54,329 nt of DNA, from NCBI GenBank assembly GCA_964621645.1, contig CAZUMH010000009.1, positions 1 to 54,329 of the forward strand, given 5' to 3'. Below, piece after piece: positions 23,037 through 32,506 of this stretch. The notes under the pieces are model-generated. The model saw nothing but the letters and a program-made list of their open reading frames with translations, did not search any database and was not told the origin of the DNA. This DNA comes from CAZUMH01 sp964621645. Lineage in GTDB: Bacteria > Zhuqueibacterota > QNDG01 > JAGLOF01. The translations under genes were made by a program, and so were the position numbers. Positions within the stretch are counted from its first letter, which is position 1, and each line of letters starts with the position of its first letter.

Positions 23037-24670
23037 TAATATATCCTCCTGATGCGGGTGCCCTGATAATAATGATAAAGGATGGAGCGGTAATCCGATC
23101 CCCGCAACGCCAGTCCCGCTGCTCCGGTCTGACACATCCCAACACCGTGTCCGAAACCGGCTCCATGCAAAATGAAGCAGCGGGGAGCCCCGGTGCCGGA
23201 TCTCACCGTATCCACATAGAAACAGGAGCTCCAGATGGTGCTTTCGGAAAGAGCCTTGCGGATGTTTAATTCCTTTTTGATGATGTAAGATCGGTCCGTT
23301 CCTTGGACCTTAAGGTGAGAGATGCGTCCCGATTCCCCCCGCCTGAGCGGAATGAGATCGAGAATGGCTCCCACTTCCTGACCGGAAAAACGCTTCAGAC
23401 TGGCTCTCAGATCAGTCTGAGAAAGCGTGTCCTGCCAGCGGAAATACTTACGGGTGTACTCAAGAGCGGAAAGGAATTGCCCTTTATCGCTGTTACAGGC
23501 GGCCACGGGATCAGCATTTATCCAGCGGCGGATGTTTTCTTCCCGGCTCAGGTCTCCGTATCTTTTCAGCCGGCCGGGGCCGTCGTAATGGCCCTCCAGA
23601 TACGGGAGGGATTCACCGCCCCAGGCGGAGGAGGAACTCTCTCCATGTCCACCGCAGACTGCGGAGTAGACGGCATCAACGACTTCATCGTTATATACAA
23701 GTACCTGTCCTCTGGTCTCCCGCACGGCCCGGTCCGTTGCCGCGGCCCGTTTGCTGAGTCCGGCGTAGGCTTGACAGTGCACATCGGCACAGACGTCGAA
23801 GGGATCGGTAACATGGGCGCGGCCAAGTTTTGCCAGCACTTCGCTGCGGGCGGCTACAGCCTGGGCCTTGAGGGCCTCCAGGGGGAATCCGGCCGGCATC
23901 TCAGCCGGTACCACGCCCTGTAGGTATGTTTCGATCTCGATTCTGTTTATCACGGTCAGGGTGCCGTCTTCTCCCACCCGCAGGATTATCTCTCCCGGGT
24001 ATTGACGCTCTTCGCTCCGGGCCCAGTGATATCCCTGGCCTACCGGTACATTTCGCAGGGTTATCCGCCTGCCGCTGATCACCATTGGTGTTTTCGATTC
24101 GATCTGTGTCCCTGTTTCCGGGCACACTGCCACGATGGTTCCCAGGGCCGGGCGCACCACTTCACGAATCACAAAGGTGTTAATTTTATTCGAAAGAGAG
24201 TCCTGCCAGATCTGGGCCTCTTCCTTTGTTGCGAAGCGTTTCTTTAATATAACCCGGTAGAACGTACCGTTGGAAGTGGTGTAGCGGCCCACTCTCCGGA
24301 TTGAACCGATGGGGGATGCTTCCGAATCGAACCCCATACTTCTCAATCGTTCAGCTTCTCTCTTTGCCGACGATAGTGTGCTGAAAGAGGCTGCCACCAA
24401 ACGATAGACCACCACTGCCGGCCGCGGATTGACAACCCGGGCCTGCCAATTCCGATCCCCGGCGGGTTGGGTCAGAAAATCTCCTTCAGGACTGCTGAAA
24501 CGGCAGGAGGAGTCGGTGCTGAAACTGATGCTGTCCCGTCCCCAGAAAAGACCGACATCGATGGTGGGCAGATGCTCCCTCAGGGGCGGTTGTTCAATCG
24601 GTCTGACACCGCAACCACTCACAAAAGCAAGCATGAGAAGGAAAAAGAAAAAGTATATATTACGTCGCAT
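23036..24670 (-). CDS. SpoIID/LytB-type lipoprotein with SPOR domain
   Basis: 544-aa lipoprotein (lipobox FVSGC, Cys20). Residues ~88-165 form a SPOR-like peptidoglycan-binding module (YRLVAASFSTLSSAKREAER...). The SpoIID domain follows, with YLQGVVPAEMPAGFPLEALKAQAVAARS (the Glu of PAEMP is the catalytic residue in known SpoIID lytic transglycosylases) and the C-terminal HGVGMCQTGAAGLALRG. In Gram-negative bacteria such proteins act on cell-wall glycan, probably at the division site. It is the first gene of the era operon; 400 bases upstream are shared with a divergent secreted protein. Confidence 0.88.
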   Translation of the reverse strand: MRRNIYFFFFLLMLAFVSGCGVRPIEQPPLREHLPTIDVGLFWGRDSISFSTDSSCRFSSPEGDFLTQPAGDRNWQARVVNPRPAVVVYRLVAASFSTLSSAKREAERLRSMGFDSEASPIGSIRRVGRYTTSNGTFYRVILKKRFATKEEAQIWQDSLSNKINTFVIREVVRPALGTIVAVCPETGTQIESKTPMVISGRRITLRNVPVGQGYHWARSEERQYPGEIILRVGEDGTLTVINRIEIETYLQGVVPAEMPAGFPLEALKAQAVAARSEVLAKLGRAHVTDPFDVCADVHCQAYAGLSKRAAATDRAVRETRGQVLVYNDEVVDAVYSAVCGGHGESSSSAWGGESLPYLEGHYDGPGRLKRYGDLSREENIRRWINADPVAACNSDKGQFLSALEYTRKYFRWQDTLSQTDLRASLKRFSGQEVGAILDLIPLRRGESGRISHLKVQGTDRSYIIKKELNIRKALSESTIWSSCFYVDTVRSGTGAPRCFILHGAGFGHGVGMCQTGAAGLALRGSDYRSILYHYYQGTRIRRIY

Positions 24671-25071
24671 AGGCCCGATGTCCTTTAAAGGATTTTCTCA
24701 AATGTAATGTAAAAAATATAGGCGGTTGCGCATTTAAATGCAAGGGAAAAGCAGGAAAGGCCTTTCCTCTGTACCCTTTCATTCCTTCTGTCGACTGTAT
24801 ACTTTCACTAGGACTGCCAGGATTATTTATTCTGTTTTTCACCCGGCAGCACCGGATCCCATGATATAAAAGAATTTTCCTGAGGCAGAATCATGGTTAG
24901 GGAGAGGCCGAAACCTGACTATTTCTAAATCCTATGCTTTCAATAGATACTGGATGCGCGGATGCGGTTATCTTTTGTGAAAACTTTTCCTTTGCATTTG
25001 TTCAACCACAGAATTACATTTAATAATCCATCCAATCATATCCATTATTTATCCAAGCCCAGGAGACGGTT
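24671..25071. other. 401-base divergent intergenic region
   Basis: Upstream region of both the spoIID-era operon (minus) and the FG-GAP protein gene (plus). I see no gene, no clear operator and no strong hairpin. The right end carries the AGGAGA ribosome site of the FG-GAP gene. Confidence 0.5.
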
Positions 25072-27063
25072 ATGCGATCCACCGCATGTGTGCTCATCTG
25101 TCTGGCTTTCTGTATTCCTGTCACATTCTCACAAACAGTCGTCTGGCAGCAGGAGTTCCAGGCAGCATACAATGGAGAGATGCTCCCTTTTTATTCCGGA
25201 GGATTCGATTATGCGAAACCGACACTGGCGGATATTGACAACGATGGTGATCTGGACCTCTTCGTCGGCCACCGATATGAAAACGGCGTCTGCTTTTTCC
25301 GTAATGACGGATCCGCGTCGGCGCCGGTATGGCAGCTGGTGACTTTGAATTTTTTCCCACTGTCAGTTTCATATACGAAGCTGGCCTTCTGTGATATCGA
25401 CGGAGACGGTGATCTGGACGGGTTCATGGGAGAGTGGAGCGGACACATACATTTTTTCAGGAACACCGGCACAACTTCGGCACCGTCCTGGCAGACGTAT
25501 GATGTCGCTTTCGCAGATATCTGTACCAAAAACGGCCATTCCTCACCCGTATTCTGTGATGTCGACGCCGACGGGGATTATGACATGTTTCTCGGGACCG
25601 ATTATGAAGCTGTCATGTTCTACCGCAACACCGGCAGCGCTTCGGCCTGGTCCTTTACTCTGGAAGATTCATCATTCGCAGTCGGTGAGCAGAACCGGAG
25701 AACGGTACCCTGTTTTTACGATATCGATAATGACGGGGACCAGGATTTCTTTATCGGTTCCGATAACAATATCTGGTTTTACCGGAACAGCGGCAGTGCC
25801 GCGGCCGGGGTCTGGACTCTGGAATCCGAAAATTACGGCGGACTGCCGATGTTCAATATCTATTGCGCCCCAGCCTTTGGAGATCTGGACGGGGATGGGG
25901 ATGGTGATCTTATCGTCGGAGAGAATGAATATGCAATCCGTTTTTACAGAAATAGCGGAACGCCCGGGACAGCATCATGGACCGAGGTATCGGAGCGCTA
26001 TATCACTCTCGATGTCGGCTATCCCTGCTACCCCGCTTTCTGTGATCTCGATGGTGACGGTGATCAGGATATGTTGCTGGGGCGGTATTACTATGGTGTT
26101 TATCTCTGTGAAAATACCGGATCTCCCCAGGCTGCTGCCTGGCGCATCGATTACACAAATTACTACATTGAGGATGCCAATACCCCTGCATTCTGTGATA
26201 TCGACGGTGACGGCGATAAGGATCTCTTTCTGGGCCGCACTGATGGCTCTATCTCCTTTTACGAAAATACCGGTTCTGTCGCGGGGGCCATCTGGTCAGG
26301 GAGCATCGGTAACTACAACAACATTACCACTCCTGATGGCCATGCTCATCCCGCATTCTGTGATATAGATGACGACGGTGACTATGATCTTTACGTGGGT
26401 ACGGGAGAGGGAGAGCTCTGGTTCTATGAAAATACCGGAACAGCCCAGGCAGCCGTTTGGGCCGATCCTGATACAAGTATTTGTAACCTCGATCCGGCTT
26501 TTATGAGCAGGATTGAGCCGGCATTTGCCGATATCGACCAGGATGGGGACCTGGATCTTTTTTACGGCTCCACCGACGGCCAGATAGCCTTTTGGAGAAA
26601 TGAGGGAACGGCTGCTGCACCTTTTTTTACAAAAGTGACCGATGCCTACAACGGTATCGATGGAAATTATCAGATCTCACCGGTGTTTGTCGATATCGAT
26701 ACCGACGGCGACGTGGATTTGTTTATGGGCCACAGTAACGGCGGGATCATGTTCTGGCGCAATATCGGATACACTGACGTAGGGCCGGTACAAAAGCTTC
26801 CTGAAACGTACACTTTAGCCGGGTATCCCAATCCCTTTAATCCGACAACCACCCTGGTCTTCGATCTGCCCCGGGCCCAGCGTGTCACTCTGACCGTGTA
26901 TAACTTACTCGGTAAAGAAGTTGAAGTATTAGGCAAAGGACAATTCCCGGCTGGAACCAGCAGAGTGGTCTGGGACGCTTCCCAATATCCCAGCGGCGTA
27001 TATATCTGTCGGCTGCAGGGAGAAGGGATTTCCCGGATGACCAAAATGGTGCTTATGAAGTAG
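25072..27063 (+). CDS. Secreted FG-GAP/VCBS-repeat protein with T9SS sorting tail
   Basis: 663-aa exported protein. After a signal peptide (residues 1-~21) it contains ten calcium-binding-type repeats of about 55 residues, each with a D-x-D-x-D-G-D core (DIDNDGDLDLFVG, DIDGDGDLDGFMG, DVDADGDYDMFLG and so on) followed by F-x-x-NTG-x-x-x-x-x-W. These build a beta-propeller of the integrin/VCBS kind. Residues ~580-663 form the C-terminal sorting domain (LAGYPNPFNPTTTLVFDL ... SGVYICRLQ) that directs proteins to the type IX system. The biological target is unknown; binding of polysaccharide or another surface is typical of relatives. No T9SS machinery genes are in the window. Confidence 0.88.
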   Translation: MRSTACVLICLAFCIPVTFSQTVVWQQEFQAAYNGEMLPFYSGGFDYAKPTLADIDNDGDLDLFVGHRYENGVCFFRNDGSASAPVWQLVTLNFFPLSVSYTKLAFCDIDGDGDLDGFMGEWSGHIHFFRNTGTTSAPSWQTYDVAFADICTKNGHSSPVFCDVDADGDYDMFLGTDYEAVMFYRNTGSASAWSFTLEDSSFAVGEQNRRTVPCFYDIDNDGDQDFFIGSDNNIWFYRNSGSAAAGVWTLESENYGGLPMFNIYCAPAFGDLDGDGDGDLIVGENEYAIRFYRNSGTPGTASWTEVSERYITLDVGYPCYPAFCDLDGDGDQDMLLGRYYYGVYLCENTGSPQAAAWRIDYTNYYIEDANTPAFCDIDGDGDKDLFLGRTDGSISFYENTGSVAGAIWSGSIGNYNNITTPDGHAHPAFCDIDDDGDYDLYVGTGEGELWFYENTGTAQAAVWADPDTSICNLDPAFMSRIEPAFADIDQDGDLDLFYGSTDGQIAFWRNEGTAAAPFFTKVTDAYNGIDGNYQISPVFVDIDTDGDVDLFMGHSNGGIMFWRNIGYTDVGPVQKLPETYTLAGYPNPFNPTTTLVFDLPRAQRVTLTVYNLLGKEVEVLGKGQFPAGTSRVVWDASQYPSGVYICRLQGEGISRMTKMVLMK

Positions 27064-27132
27064 ATCAATCGCCCGACAGGTCAGATGCAAATTATCAGAT
27101 CTTATTGCAAAAATATATATATTGGAGGCGAT

Positions 27133-27984
27133 ATGGCAGATATTCACACCCATGTACATCCCTTAATCAAAGAGGCCCTCAGCGAGGCCAAGACAAAGCT
27201 GTTCAACGGCCAGCTTATCAACTTGAGACCTAAACATGTCATTAGTACTGATGATACCGGAATGAGTGGTACATTTAAAAACCCTTCTCCTTTTTCACCC
27301 CGCTATGAATACATGGTAAATCCGAAACAAGGTTCCATCGTATTGACGAAACAAAATTGGGTCTGGAAGTGGAAATATGAAAACAAAATTGAGAAGTGGA
27401 ACACCGGTATTTATCAGAGCGGTCTGGATTTCCCTGAGTTTTGTGTCTGTTGTATGAAACCGGTCGAAAAATATGAAATCATGCAATTAAGTGTACATGT
27501 TCACTCCATCGCGAGGGCTGTGATCCCGAATGCGACCCAAAAGGAGGCGAATCTGATCGGTGAGGCCTGGTTCCGGGATCGCTATTGGCAGTTGGTACCT
27601 TTCTGCGGCGAACACGGTTTAGAATCCAGGTGTTTGTCCGTCAGAGAAAAAACTCCCGACAGGTTTGTGATCGGTTTTCTCAATGCGAAGTATGGAGCGG
27701 CGTTTGGCGAAAAAAACGGATTAGCCGGGAAGTGGTTCAGCAAATCACAGCTTTTTATTATGAAATTTCTTGTACCGATAATGGGATTTTTAGTATTTTG
27801 TAGTGTCGTGTTTGGCGGACTATTGACCTATCGTGGTCTGGCGGGTAAAATGGGGGATGCGGTAAAGACTGCATCAGACGTGCCAGTGGGCATTTCGCTC
27901 CTTGTCGGCGGGATTGCTTTGGGGGTTTATACAATTATCCTCGATTCCAAAACAAGAAAAGGGAAAGGTCCGAATGCGAAGTGA
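27133..27984 (+). CDS. Unknown two-helix membrane protein with CxxC motifs
   Basis: 283-aa protein, ATG 27133 chosen for GGAGG 5 bases upstream. The N-terminal ~200 residues are soluble and include FCVCCMKP and PFCGEHG, a Cys/His set that could bind a metal. Two C-terminal hydrophobic segments (about 213-238 and 258-276) end in a basic tail. I do not recognise the family. Its base composition is visibly A+T-richer than the genes on either side, as for corA, so horizontal origin is possible. The neighbours (exported repeat protein, cytochrome) give no clear hint. Confidence 0.6.
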   Translation: MADIHTHVHPLIKEALSEAKTKLFNGQLINLRPKHVISTDDTGMSGTFKNPSPFSPRYEYMVNPKQGSIVLTKQNWVWKWKYENKIEKWNTGIYQSGLDFPEFCVCCMKPVEKYEIMQLSVHVHSIARAVIPNATQKEANLIGEAWFRDRYWQLVPFCGEHGLESRCLSVREKTPDRFVIGFLNAKYGAAFGEKNGLAGKWFSKSQLFIMKFLVPIMGFLVFCSVVFGGLLTYRGLAGKMGDAVKTASDVPVGISLLVGGIALGVYTIILDSKTRKGKGPNAK

Positions 27985-28067
27985 AAGTATAAGCAATCTC
28001 TTTATTGATATGTGATAATTTTAGGTTGAACTGCAAAGATCGAAATGCCATTGATAGAGGTGGCATC

Positions 28068-29780
28068 ATGATTCTGCAAAAGAATCGAGCCGCAGTGAAT
28101 CTCATTCTCCTGATGTCGGGTATCATTCTTCTTTTTTACTGCCGTACTGTCGACAATGTATTTCACCCTCCCTCCCGGGATGCCGCTACCCGCCTTGCCG
28201 GCTATATTATGGATGATTCCGGCCCTGTGGCCAATGCCGTTGTCAGCATTCAGGCGACATCCATAGAAGATGTCACCGATGCGAACGGCAGGTTTGACTT
28301 CCATGCGCCGATGGTGGCGGATTCAGTTGCTCTCACGGCATGGCTCCCGGGATATTTCATCGGCGGCGGCACCAGGTACGTCCCGGGTGATACCTCCATC
28401 GTGATCATGCTGCATAAGCATCACGATACCGATAATCCCAGTTATGCCTGGATCGGCGCTCACGCAGTAGCCGGTGATCCCAGTAACTGCGAGAATTGTC
28501 ACGCCGCGTCGGCAAATGATCCCGCCACGCTTCCCTTCGATGACTGGGCGGGGGATGCCCACGCTCTTTCGGCCCACAATCACCGGTTCCTCACCATGTA
28601 TCTGGGCACCGATGTGTACGGTAATCAAAGCCCGGATACCAGGTATGGATACAACCGCGACTACGGTACTTTTCCCATCAAACCGCTCTATGATGAAACC
28701 TATTTCGGACCGGGGTACACGCTTGACTTCCCTGGAACGGCCGGTAATTGCGCCGCCTGTCATGTGCCCGCCGCGGCGATCGATAATGCATACGGAATCG
28801 ACCCGTCCCAGGTGAGCGGCACGGCGGCGGAAGGGATCGGCTGTGATTTTTGCCACAAGGTCTGGGATGTAAAACTCAATCCTGCCACCGGGATGCCCTA
28901 TGAAAATATGCCGGGAGTACTCTCATTCCGGTTCAGGCGGCCGCCCGAGGGACATCAGTTCTTTGCCGGCCCGCTGGACGATGTCGCTCCCGGAGAGGAT
29001 ACGTACACTCCTATCCAGAAGGAGAGTGCCTATTGCTCCCCCTGTCACCGGGCCAGTTTCTGGGGAGTGACTATCTATAATTCCTTTGGAGAATGGCTGG
29101 AAAGTCCTTACAGTGATCCTGCAACAGGAAAAACCTGCCAGGACTGCCATATGCCCAGAGGGCATGCCGACCATTTCGCCCGAATCGATAAAGGCGGTTT
29201 AATCCGTGCATCCAACACCCTGTCCAGCCACCGGATGCCGGGAGCCCTGGATGAAAATCTTTTACAAAACGCGGTTAGCCTAAGCGCTGACGGCAGAGTG
29301 GAAGGCAATGAAGTGATAGTGAATGTATCCGTTGAAAATGACAGAACCGGGCACCATGTGCCGACGGATTCACCGCTGCGTCACCTCATTCTGCTGATTA
29401 CAGCTGTTGATGCTGCCGGAGACACACTCCAGCAGGTAAGCGGTGGAATTCTTCCCGACTGGTGCGGCCTGGGGGATGCACGTCTGGGATATTACGCCGG
29501 CCTGCCGGGAAAAGCGTACGCCAAGATTCTGGAAGAACGATGGACAGGGATCAGCCCGTCCGGCGCCTATTGGAACATGACCCGTGTTGTCAGTGACAAC
29601 CGGCTTCCAGCTTTGGGCAAAGATCAGTCTGAATACCGTTTCATATGTCCAGTGACCGGGACAGTGTATATTGATGTGTCCCTCTATTTCAGAAGAGCCT
29701 TCCGGGCAATAGCCGACTGGAAGAGCTGGACAGATCCTGATATTCTCATGGCTTCACAAAGCATAGTACTGGAACAGTGA
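28068..29780 (+). CDS. Pentaheme cytochrome c with N-terminal carboxypeptidase-like domain
   Basis: 570-aa exported protein. A hydrophobic N-terminal segment (residues ~10-25) is followed by an Ig-like carboxypeptidase-regulatory domain (LAGYIMDDSGPVANAVVSIQA, ~40-115) and five CXXCH sites: C141 (CENCH), C228 (CAACH), C259 (CDFCH), C323 (CSPCH), C357 (CQDCH). Spacing of hemes 2-3 (31 residues) equals that in the cytochrome at 9985, hemes 4-5 differ by one, and both have TGH-x-x-PT-x-S further on, so the two are paralogs. ATG 28068 is preferred; GAGGTGG lies upstream. It is followed by a sorting-tail protein, which suggests a cell-surface location. Redox partner unknown. Confidence 0.82.
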   Translation: MILQKNRAAVNLILLMSGIILLFYCRTVDNVFHPPSRDAATRLAGYIMDDSGPVANAVVSIQATSIEDVTDANGRFDFHAPMVADSVALTAWLPGYFIGGGTRYVPGDTSIVIMLHKHHDTDNPSYAWIGAHAVAGDPSNCENCHAASANDPATLPFDDWAGDAHALSAHNHRFLTMYLGTDVYGNQSPDTRYGYNRDYGTFPIKPLYDETYFGPGYTLDFPGTAGNCAACHVPAAAIDNAYGIDPSQVSGTAAEGIGCDFCHKVWDVKLNPATGMPYENMPGVLSFRFRRPPEGHQFFAGPLDDVAPGEDTYTPIQKESAYCSPCHRASFWGVTIYNSFGEWLESPYSDPATGKTCQDCHMPRGHADHFARIDKGGLIRASNTLSSHRMPGALDENLLQNAVSLSADGRVEGNEVIVNVSVENDRTGHHVPTDSPLRHLILLITAVDAAGDTLQQVSGGILPDWCGLGDARLGYYAGLPGKAYAKILEERWTGISPSGAYWNMTRVVSDNRLPALGKDQSEYRFICPVTGTVYIDVSLYFRRAFRAIADWKSWTDPDILMASQSIVLEQ

Positions 29781-29902
29781 TTGTCCCTCAGAATGGGACG
29801 TTTCAACGAACATCGCTGCCTGTGTCGTGGGATGTATCTCTCTTTTTTATACAATTCCTTGAAAAAGAGCAGAGATTTTCTCGAATTCTAAAGGAGAGGA
29901 TA

Positions 29903-32377
29903 ATGAAAGAGCTGACATATATATTTTGTCTGCTTATTGCCTGTTCGGGTATGGGATCGTTCGCACAGACGCCAGCCTACGAGACAGCATCCTGGGAGGT
30001 TACCGGCGGTCCCATCGGCGGATTGGGGTATGATATTCGGTACAGCTTTGACGATTATGACCGCTGGTACGTGACTGATGCTTTTTCCGGATTCTACATC
30101 AGCGAAGACAGGGGTCTTACCTGGCGCCCAAGCAACAGCGGCATTGTGGATGAAACATTTTCCGGTGCGATTCCTGTTTTCTGTGCCACGGTGGACCCGC
30201 AAAATCCTTCCACAATCTGGATCGGGATGCAGAATTCAGAATATAAGGTGTTCAAATCAACGGACGGAGGAGAGAGCTGGCAAAGGAAGGATACCGGGAT
30301 GGATCTGAACAGTCTGACATTCAGGGGATTTACGGTTCATCCCAAGAATTCCGATATTGTCTATGCCATGGCCGAGTGGGGAAGTGTTGAGTGGACGCCG
30401 GACAATACTCCGCGGCACGGGCTTGATCCCACTACTGATATGACGATGGGATTGGTCTACAAGACTGTGGACGGCGGGGAGAACTGGTCGGAAATCTGGC
30501 GTGGTGACAACCTAGCCCGCTACTGCTGGATTCACCCAAAACATCCGGATACACTATATGTGTCGACCGGAATCTTTGATCGGGAGGCCGCGAATACAGA
30601 TACGGCGGCCGGTGATCCAGGCGGTGTCGGCATTCTGAAATCCACAGACGGCGGACAGACCTGGCAGGTCCTCGATGAATCGAATGGATTAATGGATCTC
30701 TATATCGGCAGCCTTGCCATGCATCCTCTGCACCCCGACACACTGTATGCGGCCGCGGGGCATGCAGCGTGGTCGAACCATGAAGGACGGCATACCGGAG
30801 GTATATATATGACCACAGACGGCGGGGAGACCTGGACCCGGGTTTTGCCTGCTGCTGAAGAGAATCCTGACTATTTTCTCGTGGTGGAATGTTCACCCGC
30901 GGATCCCTATGTTGTTTATGCATTCACTCCCCATGCTGTCTATCGAAGTGACAACGAAGGTGCAACCTGGATCCGGTATGCCCGCGCAACGAATGACTGG
31001 GGGCCTCCCGGTCTTATCGTTGGGTTCCCCATCGATGCTCAGGCTGATCCGGAAGATCCCATGCGGGTGATCGTCAATAACTATCTCGGCGGCAACGTTC
31101 TCTCGGAAGATGGAGGTGAGCACTGGACGGCGGCTACTCAAGGCTATACCGGTGCGCTTGTTCGTCACCTCGCTATGGCTGCCGGAAGTACAACCCGGGT
31201 ATATGCGGGATCACGGTCAGGCGTCTATATAAGCCCGGACGGCGGCGGAAGCTGGGAAGGATTGATCTATCCCCCTCCAGAGATGTGGGCCAAATTCAAT
31301 GAGATCGTTGGGCTCGCGGTTGACAGAGGCGATCCATACCACCTGATGACCGTGGCCGCCGACTTCCCAAAAATCTTGATCAGTGAGAACGGCGGTATAG
31401 AATGGGCGATCAGCACCATGATCGAGGAGCTGTCCGTCCTCTGCTTCGCGCCGTCCGACGGAACCATTGCTTATGCCGCAGGGAAGCAGGGATTCTTCAC
31501 GTCTGAGAATGGCGGTCATGAATTCGAGCTTGTCAATACTGATACGCTGGCGACTCAAATTACCGCATTGGATATTCACTCCGATAATCCAGGAGTACTC
31601 TGGGCGCTGACCAGACGGGCTGGATTCATCAAGAGTGAAAACGGCGGAGCGACCTGGACACCAATGGGAACCGGACTGCCGGACACCCGTGGAGCCTGCC
31701 TGGAAGTGCATCCGTTGAATCCCGATCTCATGTATGCGGGATTTACAACAGAGGGTCAGATTGGCGGGAATGGCCTGTATCGCAGTCTGGACGGCGGCCT
31801 TACCTGGTCGCAGCAGGCCGCCGGACTGGAACCGAATGCTCAGATTAAAGATATCGCTGTCGATCGAACGAATTCGGCCGTTGCCTACTGCTGTGATTCA
31901 TTTACGGGAGTTTATGCGACCAGTGACAGCGGAGATACATGGTTTGCCATTAATGCTGGTCTGAAACAACCTGCGGTCAATGTGCTCGCTCTTTCCGACA
32001 ATGGCAATGTCCTGTATGCGGGCACTGAAGGGAATGGTGTCTACAGGCTTGGGGAACCGGAAGTGACAACAGTGCCTGAACCGCGGGCCGCGTTACCGGA
32101 TGATTTGATTCTCCATAGCAATTATCCCAATCCCTTCAACGGTTCCACGGCGATCCGGTATGAGATTACAGCAACGTCACGCGTGAGGATCGATATTCTT
32201 GACAGCGACGGCCGGCTTGTCATTAGGGTACTGGATACCAATCAACCAGCAGGCTCCCATATGGTTACCTGGAATGGGACTGATTATTCTGGGAATCAGG
32301 TCGCCAGCGGAGTGTATTTCTGCAGAATCACAAACCGTAACAGGACTGCGTCGCGGAAAATGATTCTTCTGAAGTAA
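29903..32377 (+). CDS. Secreted BNR/sortilin-like repeat protein with T9SS sorting tail
   Basis: 824-aa exported protein; ATG 29903 has AAGGAGAGG just upstream, and a signal peptide ends near GSFAQT. Many BNR-type S/T-x-DGG-x-x-W motifs (STDGGESWQRK, TVDGGENWSE, STDGGQTWQV, TTDGGETWTR, SLDGGLTWSQ and others) mark a VPS10/sortilin or sialidase-like beta-propeller. The tail from ~735 (LHSNYPNPFNGSTAIRYEI ... GVYFCRITN) is a FlgD-like/type IX sorting domain. No catalytic residues of sialidases are evident. The function is unknown; it may bind glycans or other proteins outside the cell. Confidence 0.85.
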   Translation: MKELTYIFCLLIACSGMGSFAQTPAYETASWEVTGGPIGGLGYDIRYSFDDYDRWYVTDAFSGFYISEDRGLTWRPSNSGIVDETFSGAIPVFCATVDPQNPSTIWIGMQNSEYKVFKSTDGGESWQRKDTGMDLNSLTFRGFTVHPKNSDIVYAMAEWGSVEWTPDNTPRHGLDPTTDMTMGLVYKTVDGGENWSEIWRGDNLARYCWIHPKHPDTLYVSTGIFDREAANTDTAAGDPGGVGILKSTDGGQTWQVLDESNGLMDLYIGSLAMHPLHPDTLYAAAGHAAWSNHEGRHTGGIYMTTDGGETWTRVLPAAEENPDYFLVVECSPADPYVVYAFTPHAVYRSDNEGATWIRYARATNDWGPPGLIVGFPIDAQADPEDPMRVIVNNYLGGNVLSEDGGEHWTAATQGYTGALVRHLAMAAGSTTRVYAGSRSGVYISPDGGGSWEGLIYPPPEMWAKFNEIVGLAVDRGDPYHLMTVAADFPKILISENGGIEWAISTMIEELSVLCFAPSDGTIAYAAGKQGFFTSENGGHEFELVNTDTLATQITALDIHSDNPGVLWALTRRAGFIKSENGGATWTPMGTGLPDTRGACLEVHPLNPDLMYAGFTTEGQIGGNGLYRSLDGGLTWSQQAAGLEPNAQIKDIAVDRTNSAVAYCCDSFTGVYATSDSGDTWFAINAGLKQPAVNVLALSDNGNVLYAGTEGNGVYRLGEPEVTTVPEPRAALPDDLILHSNYPNPFNGSTAIRYEITATSRVRIDILDSDGRLVIRVLDTNQPAGSHMVTWNGTDYSGNQVASGVYFCRITNRNRTASRKMILLK

Positions 32378-32506
32378 AGGTAACAGCAATAAGCTCGTTG
32401 CCCGGTTGATATGATACCGCCATAGTAAATGATTCGATTACTATCAAAGGATTGTTGCAAGGTATTACTCCGGGACCAGATCAATCCTCAATGGGAGGAA
32501 ATGACC

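Noticed and set aside
25200..26760. Regularly spaced DNA repeats that could suggest CRISPR or minisatellite
   Set aside because: The period (about 165 bases) is in frame and encodes FG-GAP repeats.
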